NCBI GenBank assembly: GCA_020441605.1
Contig: JAGRLX010000009.1
Span: forward strand, 1-28,040
Direction: 5' to 3'
Length of the DNA: 28,040 nt
From: Alphaproteobacteria bacterium
GTDB taxonomy: Bacteria; Pseudomonadota; Alphaproteobacteria; Rhizobiales; Aestuariivirgaceae
The notes under the pieces are model-generated. The model ran no database searches. It saw nothing but the letters and a program-made list of their open reading frames with translations, and was not told the origin of the DNA. Shown here in pieces: positions 7,552-15,419 of this stretch; the first letter of the stretch is position 1; each line of letters begins with the position of its first letter. The position numbers and the translations under genes are program-made.

Positions 7552-7569
7552 ATCATCACGATTGATGAT
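7552..7569. promoter_or_regulatory. Perfect inverted repeat overlapping the 5' end of the LysR frame
   Basis: ATCATCA-CGAT-TGATGAT has perfect 7-base arms and a 4-base spacer. It covers the two upstream candidate start codons (7565, 7568) and ends 10 bases before the ATG at 7580. It could be an autoregulatory operator, or an RNA hairpin that influences which start is used. An overlapping ATGAT-A-ATCAT repeat lies at 7546-7556. Confidence 0.35.
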
Positions 7570-7579
7570 GAGTAAGGCG

Positions 7580-8461
7580 ATGATCCCCAATCTCGATGTC
7601 GACCTGATGAAGACCTTCCTCGCCATTGCCGATACTGGCAGCTTCACCCGCGCGGCAGAGGAGGTTCACAAGACGCAGTCGGCCGTTTCCATGCAGATGA
7701 AGCGGCTGGAAGAACTTCTGGGCCGGCCGCTGTTTGCCCGCGACGGCCGCGCCAGCCGCTTCACGCCGGATGGCGAGCGGCTGGTCGAATATGCCCGGCG
7801 CATGGTGGCGATCAATGACGAGGCGGTCTCCGCCTTCACCCGGCCGGACCTCACCGGCACGGTGCGCCTTGGAACGCCGGACGACTATGCCGACCGCTTC
7901 CTGCCGGAGATCCTGGCGCGCTTCTCGCGCACCCATCCGCTGGTGACGGTGGATGTCGACTGCACATCGAGCGCGACGCTGTTCGAGCGGGTGAAGCGGA
8001 ATGAAATGGACCTGGCCCTGGTGACCTTCGGCTGTGACATCCGGACCGACCATCCGGTGCGGCGGGAGCCGCTGGTCTGGGTGGCGTCGGCCCGGCACAG
8101 CGTTCACCTGCTGGATGTGCTCCCGATTGCCATTTCCCATGCCGGCTGCGAGTGGCGCAAGATGGTTCTCCAGGCGCTGGAGAGCCGTCACCGCAAGTTC
8201 CGCATTGCCTATTCGAGCCCCAATTCCAATGCCGTCAACGCCGCGGTCCAGTCGGGATTGGCGGTCGGCGCGGTGCCCGAGCTCTGCGTGCGGCCGGGCA
8301 TGCGCATCCTCTCAGAGAGAGATGGTTTTCCGGCGCTTGGCAGCTTCGACATCGGCCTGGTCCGCAAGCCCGGCCGCAGCAGTTCCGCCATCGACGCCCT
8401 GGCCCGGCATGTGACAGAAAGCCTGGCCAATCTCAATTCCGCAATGATCGCAGCGGAGTAG
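7580..8461 (+). CDS. LysR-family regulator, LsrB/VtlR-like
   Basis: The 293-residue protein has an N-terminal winged helix-turn-helix (about residues 4-62: LDVDLMKTFLAIADTGSFTRAAEEVHKTQSAVSMQMKRLE) and a substrate-binding-like effector domain to the end. The HTH reads like the LrhA and LsrB/VtlR branch. In Sinorhizobium, LsrB is reported to act in redox control and glutathione synthesis; in Brucella, VtlR activates small DUF1127 genes. Here the gene diverges from a DUF1127 gene and converges on gshA, which fits both roles. Four cysteines (128, 152, 190, 236) could allow redox sensing, an inference. The ATG at 7580 gives a family-typical short lead before LDVDL and has GAG 7 bases upstream. 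ATGs at 7565 and 7568 are alternatives. Assignment to LsrB/VtlR is from recall of the sequence pattern, not an alignment. Confidence 0.85.
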   Translation: MIPNLDVDLMKTFLAIADTGSFTRAAEEVHKTQSAVSMQMKRLEELLGRPLFARDGRASRFTPDGERLVEYARRMVAINDEAVSAFTRPDLTGTVRLGTPDDYADRFLPEILARFSRTHPLVTVDVDCTSSATLFERVKRNEMDLALVTFGCDIRTDHPVRREPLVWVASARHSVHLLDVLPIAISHAGCEWRKMVLQALESRHRKFRIAYSSPNSNAVNAAVQSGLAVGAVPELCVRPGMRILSERDGFPALGSFDIGLVRKPGRSSSAIDALARHVTESLANLNSAMIAAE

Positions 8462-8465
8462 TGCC

Positions 8466-8770
8466 ATGACCATCGCGACGGTGGCAACCCGGCTTCTCGG
8501 CATCACCCATCCGGTCGTGCTGGCGCCAATGGGCGGGGTGGACGGCTGGCGGCAGCGGTAAGCGGCGCCGAACTCGCGGCGGAGATCGCTCAGCACAGGG
8601 ATGCATGGTGGACTGTGGCGCGTGCCGGAGACCTGTCGCAGGCGGTAGTTTTCGCGGGCGAGGAATTGGACCTGACCAACGACATCGTCCTGGCCGGCGA
8701 CATGCTGCAACGCATCGTGGCCGGCGTTGAGGCCCTGCTGCGCGGGCCAGCCCATATCGTCGTTCAATAG
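8466..8770 (+). pseudogene. Nitronate monooxygenase relic, frameshifted and internally deleted
   Basis: From the ATG at 8466 the frame reads a typical nitronate monooxygenase (2-nitropropane dioxygenase) start, RLLGITHPVVLAPMGGVDG, then hits a stop at 8559-8561. Shifting frame near 8546 continues the family pattern with LAAAVSGAE, then about 65 residues resembling the family's C-terminal end (AWWTVARAGDLSQAVVFAGE, then DIVLAGDMLQRIVAGVEALL) to a stop at 8768-8770. The FMN-binding barrel middle, over 200 codons in intact members, is missing. So a frameshift and a large deletion have removed the function. It starts 4 bases after the LysR stop, which suggests that the two were once co-transcribed. 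Its end overlaps the gshA stop on the other strand by 7 bases. Confidence 0.72.
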
Positions 8771-10146
8771 GCGAAGTCGCGGAACACGCGCTCGATGTTT
8801 CCGCCCCAGTTTCCGTTGTAGAGGTCAATCAGGTTTTCGGCCGGCGTCCGGCCCGACTCGACAATCTCGTCCAGAACATCGAGGAAGGCGGCCTCGGTCC
8901 TGCCCTTGCAGCCATGGGCGTCTCTCGCCTCCAGTCCGGCGCGCGCCAGTGCCAGCACATCCCGGGCGACTTCCTGCACCGTCCGTCCACGGATCATCGC
9001 CCCGAGGCCCAGGCGTGGAACCTCGTCGCGCAGGGCCTGCCGTTCGGCAGCGGTCCAGTCCTTGACCAGAGTCCATGCCGCATCGAGTGCACCCACGTCG
9101 TACAGCAGGCCGACGAACAGGGCCGGCAGGGCGCAGAGCGTGCGCCAGGGCCCCGAGTCGCATCCGCGCATCTCGAGATATTTCTTGAGCCGGACCTCCG
9201 GGAATATCGTGGTGAGATGATCGGCCCAATCCTTCATGACCGGCTTCTCGCCGGGGAGCTGCGGCAGCTTGCCGTCAAGGAATTTCCTGAAGCTCTCGCC
9301 AGCGGTGTTGACGAACTTGCCATCCCGCATCACGAAATACATCGGCACGTCGAGGGCATAGTCGGCGTAGCGTTCGAAACCGAAACCATCCTCGAACACG
9401 AAGGGCAGCATGCCGGCGCGGGCGTTATCGGTGTCGCGCCACACTTCGGAACGGAACGACAGAAAGCCATTGGGCCTGCCTTCGAGAAACGGCGAGTTGG
9501 CGAAGAGCGCCGTGGCGACGGGCTGTAGGGCCAACGACACGCGCAGCTTCTTCACCATGTCGGCTTCATCGGCGAAGTCGAGATTGACCTGCACCGTGCA
9601 GGTGCGGAACATCATGTCGCGGCCGTACTTGCCGACCTTGTCCATATAGGGCGCCATGATGCCGTAACGGCCTTTCGGCATGACCGGCGTCTCGGCTCTC
9701 GTCCACAGCGGTGAGGCCCCTAGACCCAGAAAACCGATGCCGAGACGATCGCCCACCTCGCGGACCTGGGAGAGATGCTCGTGCACTTCCTCGCAGGTTT
9801 CGTGCACCGTGCTCAGCGGCGCGCCGGACAGTTCGAACTGCCCACCGGGTTCAAGCGAGATGTTGCCCAGGCCCTCAGGATCGGACAGGGCGATGATATT
9901 GCCGTCCTCGTAGACGCCGGACCAGCCGAAACGGTCGCGCAAGCCCTCGAGCAGCGCCCGGATCGAGCGTGGCCCGTCATAGGGAACCGGCGCAAGGCTG
10001 TCGGTGAGAAAGGGGAATTTCTCGTGCTCTGTGCCGATCCGCCATTGGTCGCGCGGTTTGCAGCCCTCCTCGAAATAGGACAGGAGCTGGGCGCGATTTT
10101 CGATGGGGGTTCGCGCTTGTGGCGTATCGGGGGAAGGTCCGCTCAC
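8764..10146 (-). CDS. gshA: Glutamate-cysteine ligase (plant/alphaproteobacterial type)
   Basis: The 460-residue enzyme joins glutamate and cysteine with ATP, the first and rate-limiting step of glutathione synthesis in the cytoplasm. It has the GCS2-type signatures IGTEHEKF (residues 37-44) and SLEPGGQFELSGAP (97-110), then MFRTCTVQVNLDF, and its length matches the plant/alphaproteobacterial GshA class rather than the E. coli class. The start is a GTG with AGGA 8 bases upstream. The nearby ATG at 10153 is out of frame. It lies 101 bases after rsmE on the same strand, enough room for its own promoter, and an inverted repeat (10228-10242) occupies that gap. It converges on the LysR gene and the nitronate monooxygenase relic. 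Confidence 0.94.
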   Translation of the reverse strand: MSGPSPDTPQARTPIENRAQLLSYFEEGCKPRDQWRIGTEHEKFPFLTDSLAPVPYDGPRSIRALLEGLRDRFGWSGVYEDGNIIALSDPEGLGNISLEPGGQFELSGAPLSTVHETCEEVHEHLSQVREVGDRLGIGFLGLGASPLWTRAETPVMPKGRYGIMAPYMDKVGKYGRDMMFRTCTVQVNLDFADEADMVKKLRVSLALQPVATALFANSPFLEGRPNGFLSFRSEVWRDTDNARAGMLPFVFEDGFGFERYADYALDVPMYFVMRDGKFVNTAGESFRKFLDGKLPQLPGEKPVMKDWADHLTTIFPEVRLKKYLEMRGCDSGPWRTLCALPALFVGLLYDVGALDAAWTLVKDWTAAERQALRDEVPRLGLGAMIRGRTVQEVARDVLALARAGLEARDAHGCKGRTEAAFLDVLDEIVESGRTPAENLIDLYNGNWGGNIERVFRDFAY

Positions 10147-10227
10147 GGGTCATATCCTGTCTGATTTGGCCCCGACGATCTAAGGGGGCGGCGGTGTTCC
10201 GGCAAGACAAAGATTATTGATGGCACG

Positions 10228-10242
10228 ATCACCGATGGTGAT
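10228..10242. promoter_or_regulatory. Inverted repeat ATCACC-GAT-GGTGAT upstream of gshA
   Basis: This perfect inverted repeat with 6-base arms fits a T-N11-A LysR-box pattern. It lies 82-96 bases before the gshA start and just after the rsmE stop. Its outer arms match the repeat between the LysR and DUF1127 genes (ATCAC...GTGAT) but with a spacer of different length. It could instead help terminate rsmE transcription. Confidence 0.35.
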
Positions 10243-10247
10243 GGGAG

Positions 10248-10976
10248 TCAGCCGGCCCAGTCGCCAAGGCAGGCCTGGACGAGGGCAAGAGCGGCGACAG
10301 CCGCCGTGTCGGCGCGCATGATGCGCGGGCCAAGGGAAATTGCGGTGACCGCCGGCAACGACGTGAGCTGCGCCTTTTCGTCGCCGGTGAAACCGCCCTC
10401 CGGCCCGATTAGCACTGCGGCCGGCAGGCTCGCCATCCGGAGCGCGTCGAGCGGATTGGCGATGGGGGCCGTTTCGTCGCAGTAGATCAGGGTTCTGCCG
10501 CGGTTCCAGTCGGCCAGGAGCCGGGCGAGATTCACAGGTTCCTGTACTTCCGGCACATAGACCAGATTGCACTGTTCGGCCGCTTCGATGACATTGGCGC
10601 GCATCCGATCAAGGTTGACGCGGCCGGCCACGGTACGCTGGGTGATGACCGGACGCAGGCGCCGGGCGCCGAGTTCCGTGGCCTTCTGCACCACGTAGTC
10701 GAGGCGGGCATGTTTGAGGGGCGCGAAGATATAGTCGATGTCGGGCGGCGGCGCAGCATCGGCAAGCCGCCGTTCGCAGCGCAGGGTCGCGGCTTTCTTG
10801 CCGACCGTGCCGAGATAGCACAGCCACTCGCCATCAGTGCCGTTGAAGGCTCGCACCGGGTCACCGCTGCCCAGCCGCAGGACACCGGTCAGGTAGTGCG
10901 CCTGCTCGCGCGACAGGATGATATCGCCGGCCGGAGCCAGAGCGCTTTTGATGAACACGCGGGGAGTGGTTTTCAT
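10248..10976 (-). CDS. rsmE: 16S rRNA (uracil-1498-N3)-methyltransferase
   Basis: The 242-residue protein belongs to the SPOUT family and methylates N3 of U1498 in 16S rRNA using S-adenosylmethionine. An N-terminal PUA-like domain (about residues 1-70, with SREQAHYLTGVLRLGSGDPV) is followed by the knotted methyltransferase domain. That domain has the RsmE signatures KATELGARRLRPVITQRT, LIGPEGGFTGDE and LGPRIMRADTA. The ATG at 10976 starts right before the conserved PRVFI segment. The frame remains open to 11003, where another ATG gives nine extra residues. It is the first gene of the rsmE-gshA direction, and its start lies only 25 bases from the divergent ubiA start, so the promoters must overlap coding sequence. 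Confidence 0.93.
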   Translation of the reverse strand: MKTTPRVFIKSALAPAGDIILSREQAHYLTGVLRLGSGDPVRAFNGTDGEWLCYLGTVGKKAATLRCERRLADAAPPPDIDYIFAPLKHARLDYVVQKATELGARRLRPVITQRTVAGRVNLDRMRANVIEAAEQCNLVYVPEVQEPVNLARLLADWNRGRTLIYCDETAPIANPLDALRMASLPAAVLIGPEGGFTGDEKAQLTSLPAVTAISLGPRIMRADTAAVAALALVQACLGDWAG

Positions 10977-11001
10977 GCAATGCCTGATGTACACCGCCGC
11001 C

Positions 11002-11940
11002 ATGAGACATGTCAGCAGCCAAGATGGGCGGGTCGCCGACGCGTTGCCCGGCCATTGGGCCGACCGTTATCTGCCGCAGGCAGCCCGGCCCTATGCGCGC
11101 CTGGCAAGGCTTGAGCGGCCGATCGGCTGGTGGCTTCTGCTGCTGCCCTGCTGGTGGGGCCTGGCGCTGGGCCAGATCGCGGCCGGCGGCGGCATGCCCA
11201 ATCCCTGGCACGCGGTGCTGTTTCTGGTGGGCGCCGTCGTCATGCGTGGCGCCGGCTGCACGCTGAACGACATCGCCGACCGTGATTTCGATGCACAAGT
11301 GGCGCGAACCCGGTCAAGACCCATCCCGTCCGGCCAGGTGACCATCCGGCAGGCCTTCGCCTTTCTCGCCCTGCAATGTCTGGTGGGCTTGGCGGTGCTG
11401 GTGCAGTTCAATGGCTTCACCATCGCCACGGGCGTCGCGTCGCTGGGCATCGTGGCCGTCTATCCCTTCATGAAACGCATCACCTACTGGCCGCAGGCGG
11501 TGTTGGGCCTGGCGTTCAATTGGGGCGCGCTCGTCGGCTGGACCGCAACCCATGGCGCCCTGTCGCCTGCTCCGCTCCTGCTCTATGCGGGCGGCATCGC
11601 CTGGACGCTGGCCTATGACACGATCTACGCCCATCAGGACAAGGAGGACGACGTCCTGATCGGCGTGAAGTCGACGGCCCTGCGGTTCGGGGAGAGCAGC
11701 CGGCCATGGCTCGCGGGCTTCTTCCTCGCTGCCCTCGCGTTGATCGATGCTGCGATCTGGATGGCTGGAGGCGGTCTGGCCGCCCATCTCGGGGTTGCTG
11801 CAGCCGGGCTTCATGGCGCCTGGCAGCTGTCGCGTTTCGCGGCCGATGATTCGGCCCGTTGTCTTGAACTTTTCCGATCAAACCGCATATTCGGACTGAT
11901 CATCACCCTGGCCCTGCTACTGGATAGTATCACCGCATGA
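11002..11940 (+). CDS. ubiA: 4-hydroxybenzoate polyprenyltransferase
   Basis: The 312-residue membrane protein transfers the polyprenyl chain to 4-hydroxybenzoate in ubiquinone synthesis. The first Mg-diphosphate motif is NDIADRDFD (residues 89-97) followed by ARTRSRP. The second is YDTIYAHQDKEDD (205-217). About eight hydrophobic helices surround them. The start is uncertain. The ATG at 11002 gives a typical length; in-frame ATGs at 10987 and further upstream overlap rsmE, and none has a clear ribosome site. The stop overlaps the pmbA start in an ATGA, so the two are translationally coupled. Confidence 0.92.
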   Translation: MRHVSSQDGRVADALPGHWADRYLPQAARPYARLARLERPIGWWLLLLPCWWGLALGQIAAGGGMPNPWHAVLFLVGAVVMRGAGCTLNDIADRDFDAQVARTRSRPIPSGQVTIRQAFAFLALQCLVGLAVLVQFNGFTIATGVASLGIVAVYPFMKRITYWPQAVLGLAFNWGALVGWTATHGALSPAPLLLYAGGIAWTLAYDTIYAHQDKEDDVLIGVKSTALRFGESSRPWLAGFFLAALALIDAAIWMAGGGLAAHLGVAAAGLHGAWQLSRFAADDSARCLELFRSNRIFGLIITLALLLDSITA

Positions 11941-13274
11941 TTGACGACCTTCTGACACTGGCCAGCGATGCCGTGTCCATTGCCCGCAAACTTGGCGCCG
12001 ACGCGGCCGACGCCATCGTCTATGACGGACACAGCACCGAGATCGAGATCCTCGAAGGCAAGATCGAAAAGCTCGAGCAGGCCGAGGCCCGCGAAATCGG
12101 TCTGCGGGTGTTCAGCGGCCAGTCCTCGGCGATATTGTCGGGAAGCGTCCTGACGCCCGAGGCGATCACCCGGCTGGCCGAAACGGCCCTCGCCATGGCG
12201 AAGCTCGCACCTCCGGATCCCTTCGCAGGTATTGCTGCAACGGAAGACCTGGCGCGCGAATTTCCTGACCTCGATCTTGTATCGGATCGTCTTCCCAAGG
12301 CCGATGAACTCGAACGGCTGGCGCGCGCCGCCGAGGAAGCCGCCCTGGCGGTGCCGGGTGTCAGCAAGTCGGGCGGCGCTGGCGCATCGGTGTCGGACCG
12401 CAGCATCGCCATGGTCATCTCCAATGGATTCGCCCGCGGCTACCGGCGGACCGGAATGGGGGTCAGCACATCGGCGATTGCCGGCGAGGGCACCGCGATG
12501 CAGCGCGACTATGACTATACCTCCGCGGCGCATTTCGCAGACCTGCGCAGTGCCGAGGAGATTGGCCGCGAAGCCGGCACGCGCGCCGTCAGGCGCCTGA
12601 ACCCGCGCAAGGTGAAATCGCAGACCGTTCCGGTAGTCTATGACCGGCGCGTGGCGTCGGGCCTCCTCGGGCATCTGCTCGGCGCCATCAATGGCGCAGC
12701 CATCGCGCGCGGCACCAGCTTCCTCAAGGAGAGCCTCGGCCAGATGGTGTTCGACGATCACATCACCATCGTCGATGATCCCCTGCGCCCGCGGGGGCCA
12801 GCATCGCGGCCCCATGACGGCGAGGGCCTGCCCTGCCTGCGCCGAAACCTCATCGACGCCGGACAACTGACCGGCTGGATCCTCGATTTGCGCTCGGCCC
12901 GTCAACTGGGCCTTAAGCCTACCGGGCAAGGCTCGCGCGGATTGTCCTCGCCGCCCGGTCCCGGTTCATCCAATGTTCACCTGCAGCCCGGCACAAGCTC
13001 ACCACAAGTACTGTTCAGCGACATCAAGCACGGACTATTTGTGACGGAACTGATCGGATCGAGCATCAACATGGTGACGGGCGACTACAGCCGGGGTGCC
13101 TCCGGCTACTGGATCGAGAATGGCGAACTCACCTTTCCGGTGAGCGAGATCACCATCGCGGGAAATCTCAGGGAGATGTTCCGCAGCCTGCAGCCAGCCG
13201 ACGATCTGGAATTCCGCGCTGCCGTCAATGCGCCGACGTGCCGCGTGGAGGGGTTGACGATTGCCGGGATCTGA
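11937..13274 (+). CDS. pmbA: TldE/PmbA, non-catalytic partner of TldD
   Basis: The 445-residue protein is a full-length TldD/PmbA-family member without an HExxxH motif, as expected for TldE, which pairs with catalytic TldD to form the active zinc protease. Family features include the N-terminal GADAADAIVYDGHSTEIEILEGKIE, the central VPVVYDRRVASGLLGHLLGAINGAAIARGTSFL and the C-terminal GYWIENGELTFPVSEITIAGN. The ATG overlaps the ubiA stop by 4 bases. Downstream, the inositol-phosphatase gene begins 14 bases inside its 3' end. The ubiA-pmbA-phosphatase-DUF4170 block is, to my knowledge, a recurrent alphaproteobacterial arrangement. Confidence 0.94.
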   Translation: MIDDLLTLASDAVSIARKLGADAADAIVYDGHSTEIEILEGKIEKLEQAEAREIGLRVFSGQSSAILSGSVLTPEAITRLAETALAMAKLAPPDPFAGIAATEDLAREFPDLDLVSDRLPKADELERLARAAEEAALAVPGVSKSGGAGASVSDRSIAMVISNGFARGYRRTGMGVSTSAIAGEGTAMQRDYDYTSAAHFADLRSAEEIGREAGTRAVRRLNPRKVKSQTVPVVYDRRVASGLLGHLLGAINGAAIARGTSFLKESLGQMVFDDHITIVDDPLRPRGPASRPHDGEGLPCLRRNLIDAGQLTGWILDLRSARQLGLKPTGQGSRGLSSPPGPGSSNVHLQPGTSSPQVLFSDIKHGLFVTELIGSSINMVTGDYSRGASGYWIENGELTFPVSEITIAGNLREMFRSLQPADDLEFRAAVNAPTCRVEGLTIAGI

Positions 13275-14046
13275 CGGGTTACAGAAGGACGCGGACCTCC
13301 TTTATGACGCCGTGCACGAAGCGGGTGCCCTTGCGATGACCCTCTTGCGCCAGAATGTCAGGCGCTGGTCGAAGAGCGATGGCTCCCACGTGACGGAAGC
13401 CGACCTGCAGATCGATGCCCTGCTGGCCGGAAGGCTTCAGGCGGCGCGGCCCGGATACGGCTGGCTGTCGGAAGAGACGCCCGATGATCCCTCCCGGTTG
13501 TCCTGTGCGCGGCTGTGGATCGTCGACCCGATTGACGGAACCCGTGACTTCATCCACGGCGGTAGCGACTGGTGCATCGCCGCCGCGCTGGCCGAAGCGG
13601 GGAAGCCGGTCATCGCGGCGGTCTACCGCCCGGTGCGCAACGAGTTCTTCTCCGCGGTCGCCGGCCGGGGCGCCTTTCTCGACGGATTGCCGCTTGGCGT
13701 GACCGACGCGGCCGAACTTGCCGGGGCCCGGATCATGGGCAACCGCAAATCTCTGGAACCGCTCGCAGGGCGCGGGATCACGGCCGAAATCTCGGGCGCT
13801 CTGCCGTTGCAATTGCGACTGGCCTTCGTCGCAGCCGGACGGCTGGACGGCGCGGTTTCCACCGGACCCCGCAACGACTGGGATCTGGCGGCCGGCGATC
13901 TCCTGGTGCAGGAGGCAGGCGGGCGGGTGAGCGACACCGCGGGCGGCGCCTATGTTTACAACCGCGCCGAGACGTGGCAGCAGGGTCTGGTGGCGGCGGG
14001 TCCGCGGCGCCACGCCTGTCTGCTTGGCGCCCTGGGGAGAACATGA
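13261..14046 (+). CDS. Inositol monophosphatase family protein (CysQ-like)
   Basis: The 261-residue protein has the metal-dependent phosphatase motifs of the inositol monophosphatase / 3'(2'),5'-bisphosphate nucleotidase fold. These are WLSEET (Glu71), DPIDGT (residues 89-94) and WDLAAGD (Asp208), with VTEADLQID near the N-terminus. Substrates in the family include inositol phosphates and PAP from sulfate assimilation; CysQ-like activity is plausible but not shown. The start is a TTG at 13261 within the end of pmbA, a 14-base overlap. The next in-frame ATG would remove about 25 residues of the first helix, so TTG is preferred. It overlaps the DUF4170 gene by 4 bases. Confidence 0.88.
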   Translation: MPGSDGLQKDADLLYDAVHEAGALAMTLLRQNVRRWSKSDGSHVTEADLQIDALLAGRLQAARPGYGWLSEETPDDPSRLSCARLWIVDPIDGTRDFIHGGSDWCIAAALAEAGKPVIAAVYRPVRNEFFSAVAGRGAFLDGLPLGVTDAAELAGARIMGNRKSLEPLAGRGITAEISGALPLQLRLAFVAAGRLDGAVSTGPRNDWDLAAGDLLVQEAGGRVSDTAGGAYVYNRAETWQQGLVAAGPRRHACLLGALGRT

Positions 14047-14312
14047 GCAAGAGTCCGGCCGATTCCGATACCCAACTCATCCACCTGGTCTTCGGCGGCG
14101 AGCTCGACGATATCCAGGGCGTGACCTTCAAGGATCTCGCCAAGCTCGATGTCGTGGGTTTCTATCCGAATTATGCCGCGGCCTTCGAGGCCTGGCAGAG
14201 CAAGGCCCGCGAAACCATCGACAACGCGCAGATGCGTTACTTCATCGTCCATCTGCATCGCCTGCTCGATCCTTCGACGGACAAGACGCGGAAGAAGCCG
14301 ACGCGGAAATAG
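14043..14312 (+). CDS. DUF4170 family small protein
   Basis: The 89-residue protein matches the DUF4170 pattern: IHLVFGGELDD, then FKDLAKLDVVGFYPNYAAAFEAW, then MRYFIVHLHRLLDP. The end is Lys/Arg-rich. Function is unknown. In many Hyphomicrobiales the family lies beside the same phosphatase and lipid A/Kdo genes, but no waaA or lpxK follows here, because the neighbouring ribF unit converges instead. The ATG overlaps the phosphatase stop in an ATGA. The 87-base gap to ribF contains no clear terminator. Confidence 0.88.
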   Translation: MSKSPADSDTQLIHLVFGGELDDIQGVTFKDLAKLDVVGFYPNYAAAFEAWQSKARETIDNAQMRYFIVHLHRLLDPSTDKTRKKPTRK

Positions 14313-14399
14313 ATCACTCCCACATGCCGCCGCCCGCGCGAAGGGCGGTCGAGTGCAAGCGCTTGCGCGCGGCAAATCGCGCCGGATGCAGGCGCTGAT

Positions 14400-15407
14400 C
14401 TACAGCACCCCGGCCTGCTGCAGCCGGCCCAGGGGAAAGGCGTCGAGGGGATTTTCCGCGGCGAGACGGTCGAGGCGGGCGAGCGCGCTTTCACAGTCCT
14501 TGCGCATCTGCGCGACGAGATCCGCAATCGAATCGAAGCGGCGGTCGGGCCTGATCAGGTCGACCATCTCGACCATCAGGGTGCGGCCGTAGAGGTCACC
14601 CTCGAAGCCGATGAGAAAAACCTCCAGGAACGTCCTGCCCGTGTCGAAGGTCGGGCGGTCGCCGAAATAGCCCGCGCCGGGCCAGGCGATGGCGCCCTTC
14701 ACCGCACTGTCGCGCACCCGCACCGCATAGATCCCGCGAAACGGATCGGCGCCCGGCTCCAGCACGATGTTGAGGGTGGGAAAGCCGATGGTGCGGCCGC
14801 GGCGATCACCCTCGACGACCTCGCCCATCACTGTCCAGTGATAGCCCAGCTCGCGGGCGGCATCCTCGAGGTGCCCATGGCGCAGGGCCTGACGGATGGA
14901 ACTCGACGAGAAGGGCGAATGGGCGTCGCCGTCATCGGCCACCTGCTCGACGATGGTGACGCCAAATCCGTCCTGGCTGCCCAGCGCCGACATGGTGGCG
15001 GGATTGCCTTTGCGGCCTCGGCCGAAATGGAAGTCATAGCCGGTAATGACATGCGACACGCCCAGGCGCTCAACCAGGTGATGGCGCACGAATTGCTCGG
15101 GCTGCAGGTTCGCCAGTTCAGCGTTGAAATCGAGCACCCGCAGGAAGGCCGCGCCGAGGCCTTCCACCAATCGGGCCTTGATCGCCAGCGGCGTCAGGCG
15201 AAAGACCGGTTCGCCGGGCTTGAAGAAGGTTCTGGGATGGGGCTCGAAGGTGACGACGCCCCATGGTCTGCCAAGGGTTTCGGCCATTTCGCGTGCGGTG
15301 GAGAGCAGTTTCTGGTGGCCGCGGTGTACGCCGTCGAAATTGCCGATCGCCACCACCGCGCCGCGGAGATCCGGCGGCAGTTCTCCGTCACCTGAAATCA
15401 AACGCAT
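14400..15407 (-). CDS. ribF: Bifunctional riboflavin kinase / FAD synthetase
   Basis: The 335-residue protein phosphorylates riboflavin to FMN and adenylates FMN to FAD. The N-terminal nucleotidyltransferase domain has GNFDGVHRGH (residues 22-31), then FEPHPRTFF, GYDFHFGRGRKGN and FSSSSIRQAL. The C-terminal kinase domain has GRTIGFPTLNI, with the flavokinase PT-N motif, and GIYAVRVR. The length is normal for the family. It is the last gene of a leftward unit. The HAD hydrolase upstream ends 12 bases before its start, so they are likely co-transcribed. Confidence 0.95.
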   Translation of the reverse strand: MRLISGDGELPPDLRGAVVAIGNFDGVHRGHQKLLSTAREMAETLGRPWGVVTFEPHPRTFFKPGEPVFRLTPLAIKARLVEGLGAAFLRVLDFNAELANLQPEQFVRHHLVERLGVSHVITGYDFHFGRGRKGNPATMSALGSQDGFGVTIVEQVADDGDAHSPFSSSSIRQALRHGHLEDAARELGYHWTVMGEVVEGDRRGRTIGFPTLNIVLEPGADPFRGIYAVRVRDSAVKGAIAWPGAGYFGDRPTFDTGRTFLEVFLIGFEGDLYGRTLMVEMVDLIRPDRRFDSIADLVAQMRKDCESALARLDRLAAENPLDAFPLGRLQQAGVL

Positions 15408-15419
15408 ACCAAACCCTTC

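Noticed and set aside
14355..14366. GCAAGCGCTTGC palindrome between the DUF4170 gene and ribF
   Set aside because: It is self-complementary with no loop, so it is a poor terminator, and it lies in a converging gap where an operator is unlikely; short GC palindromes are common at this composition.
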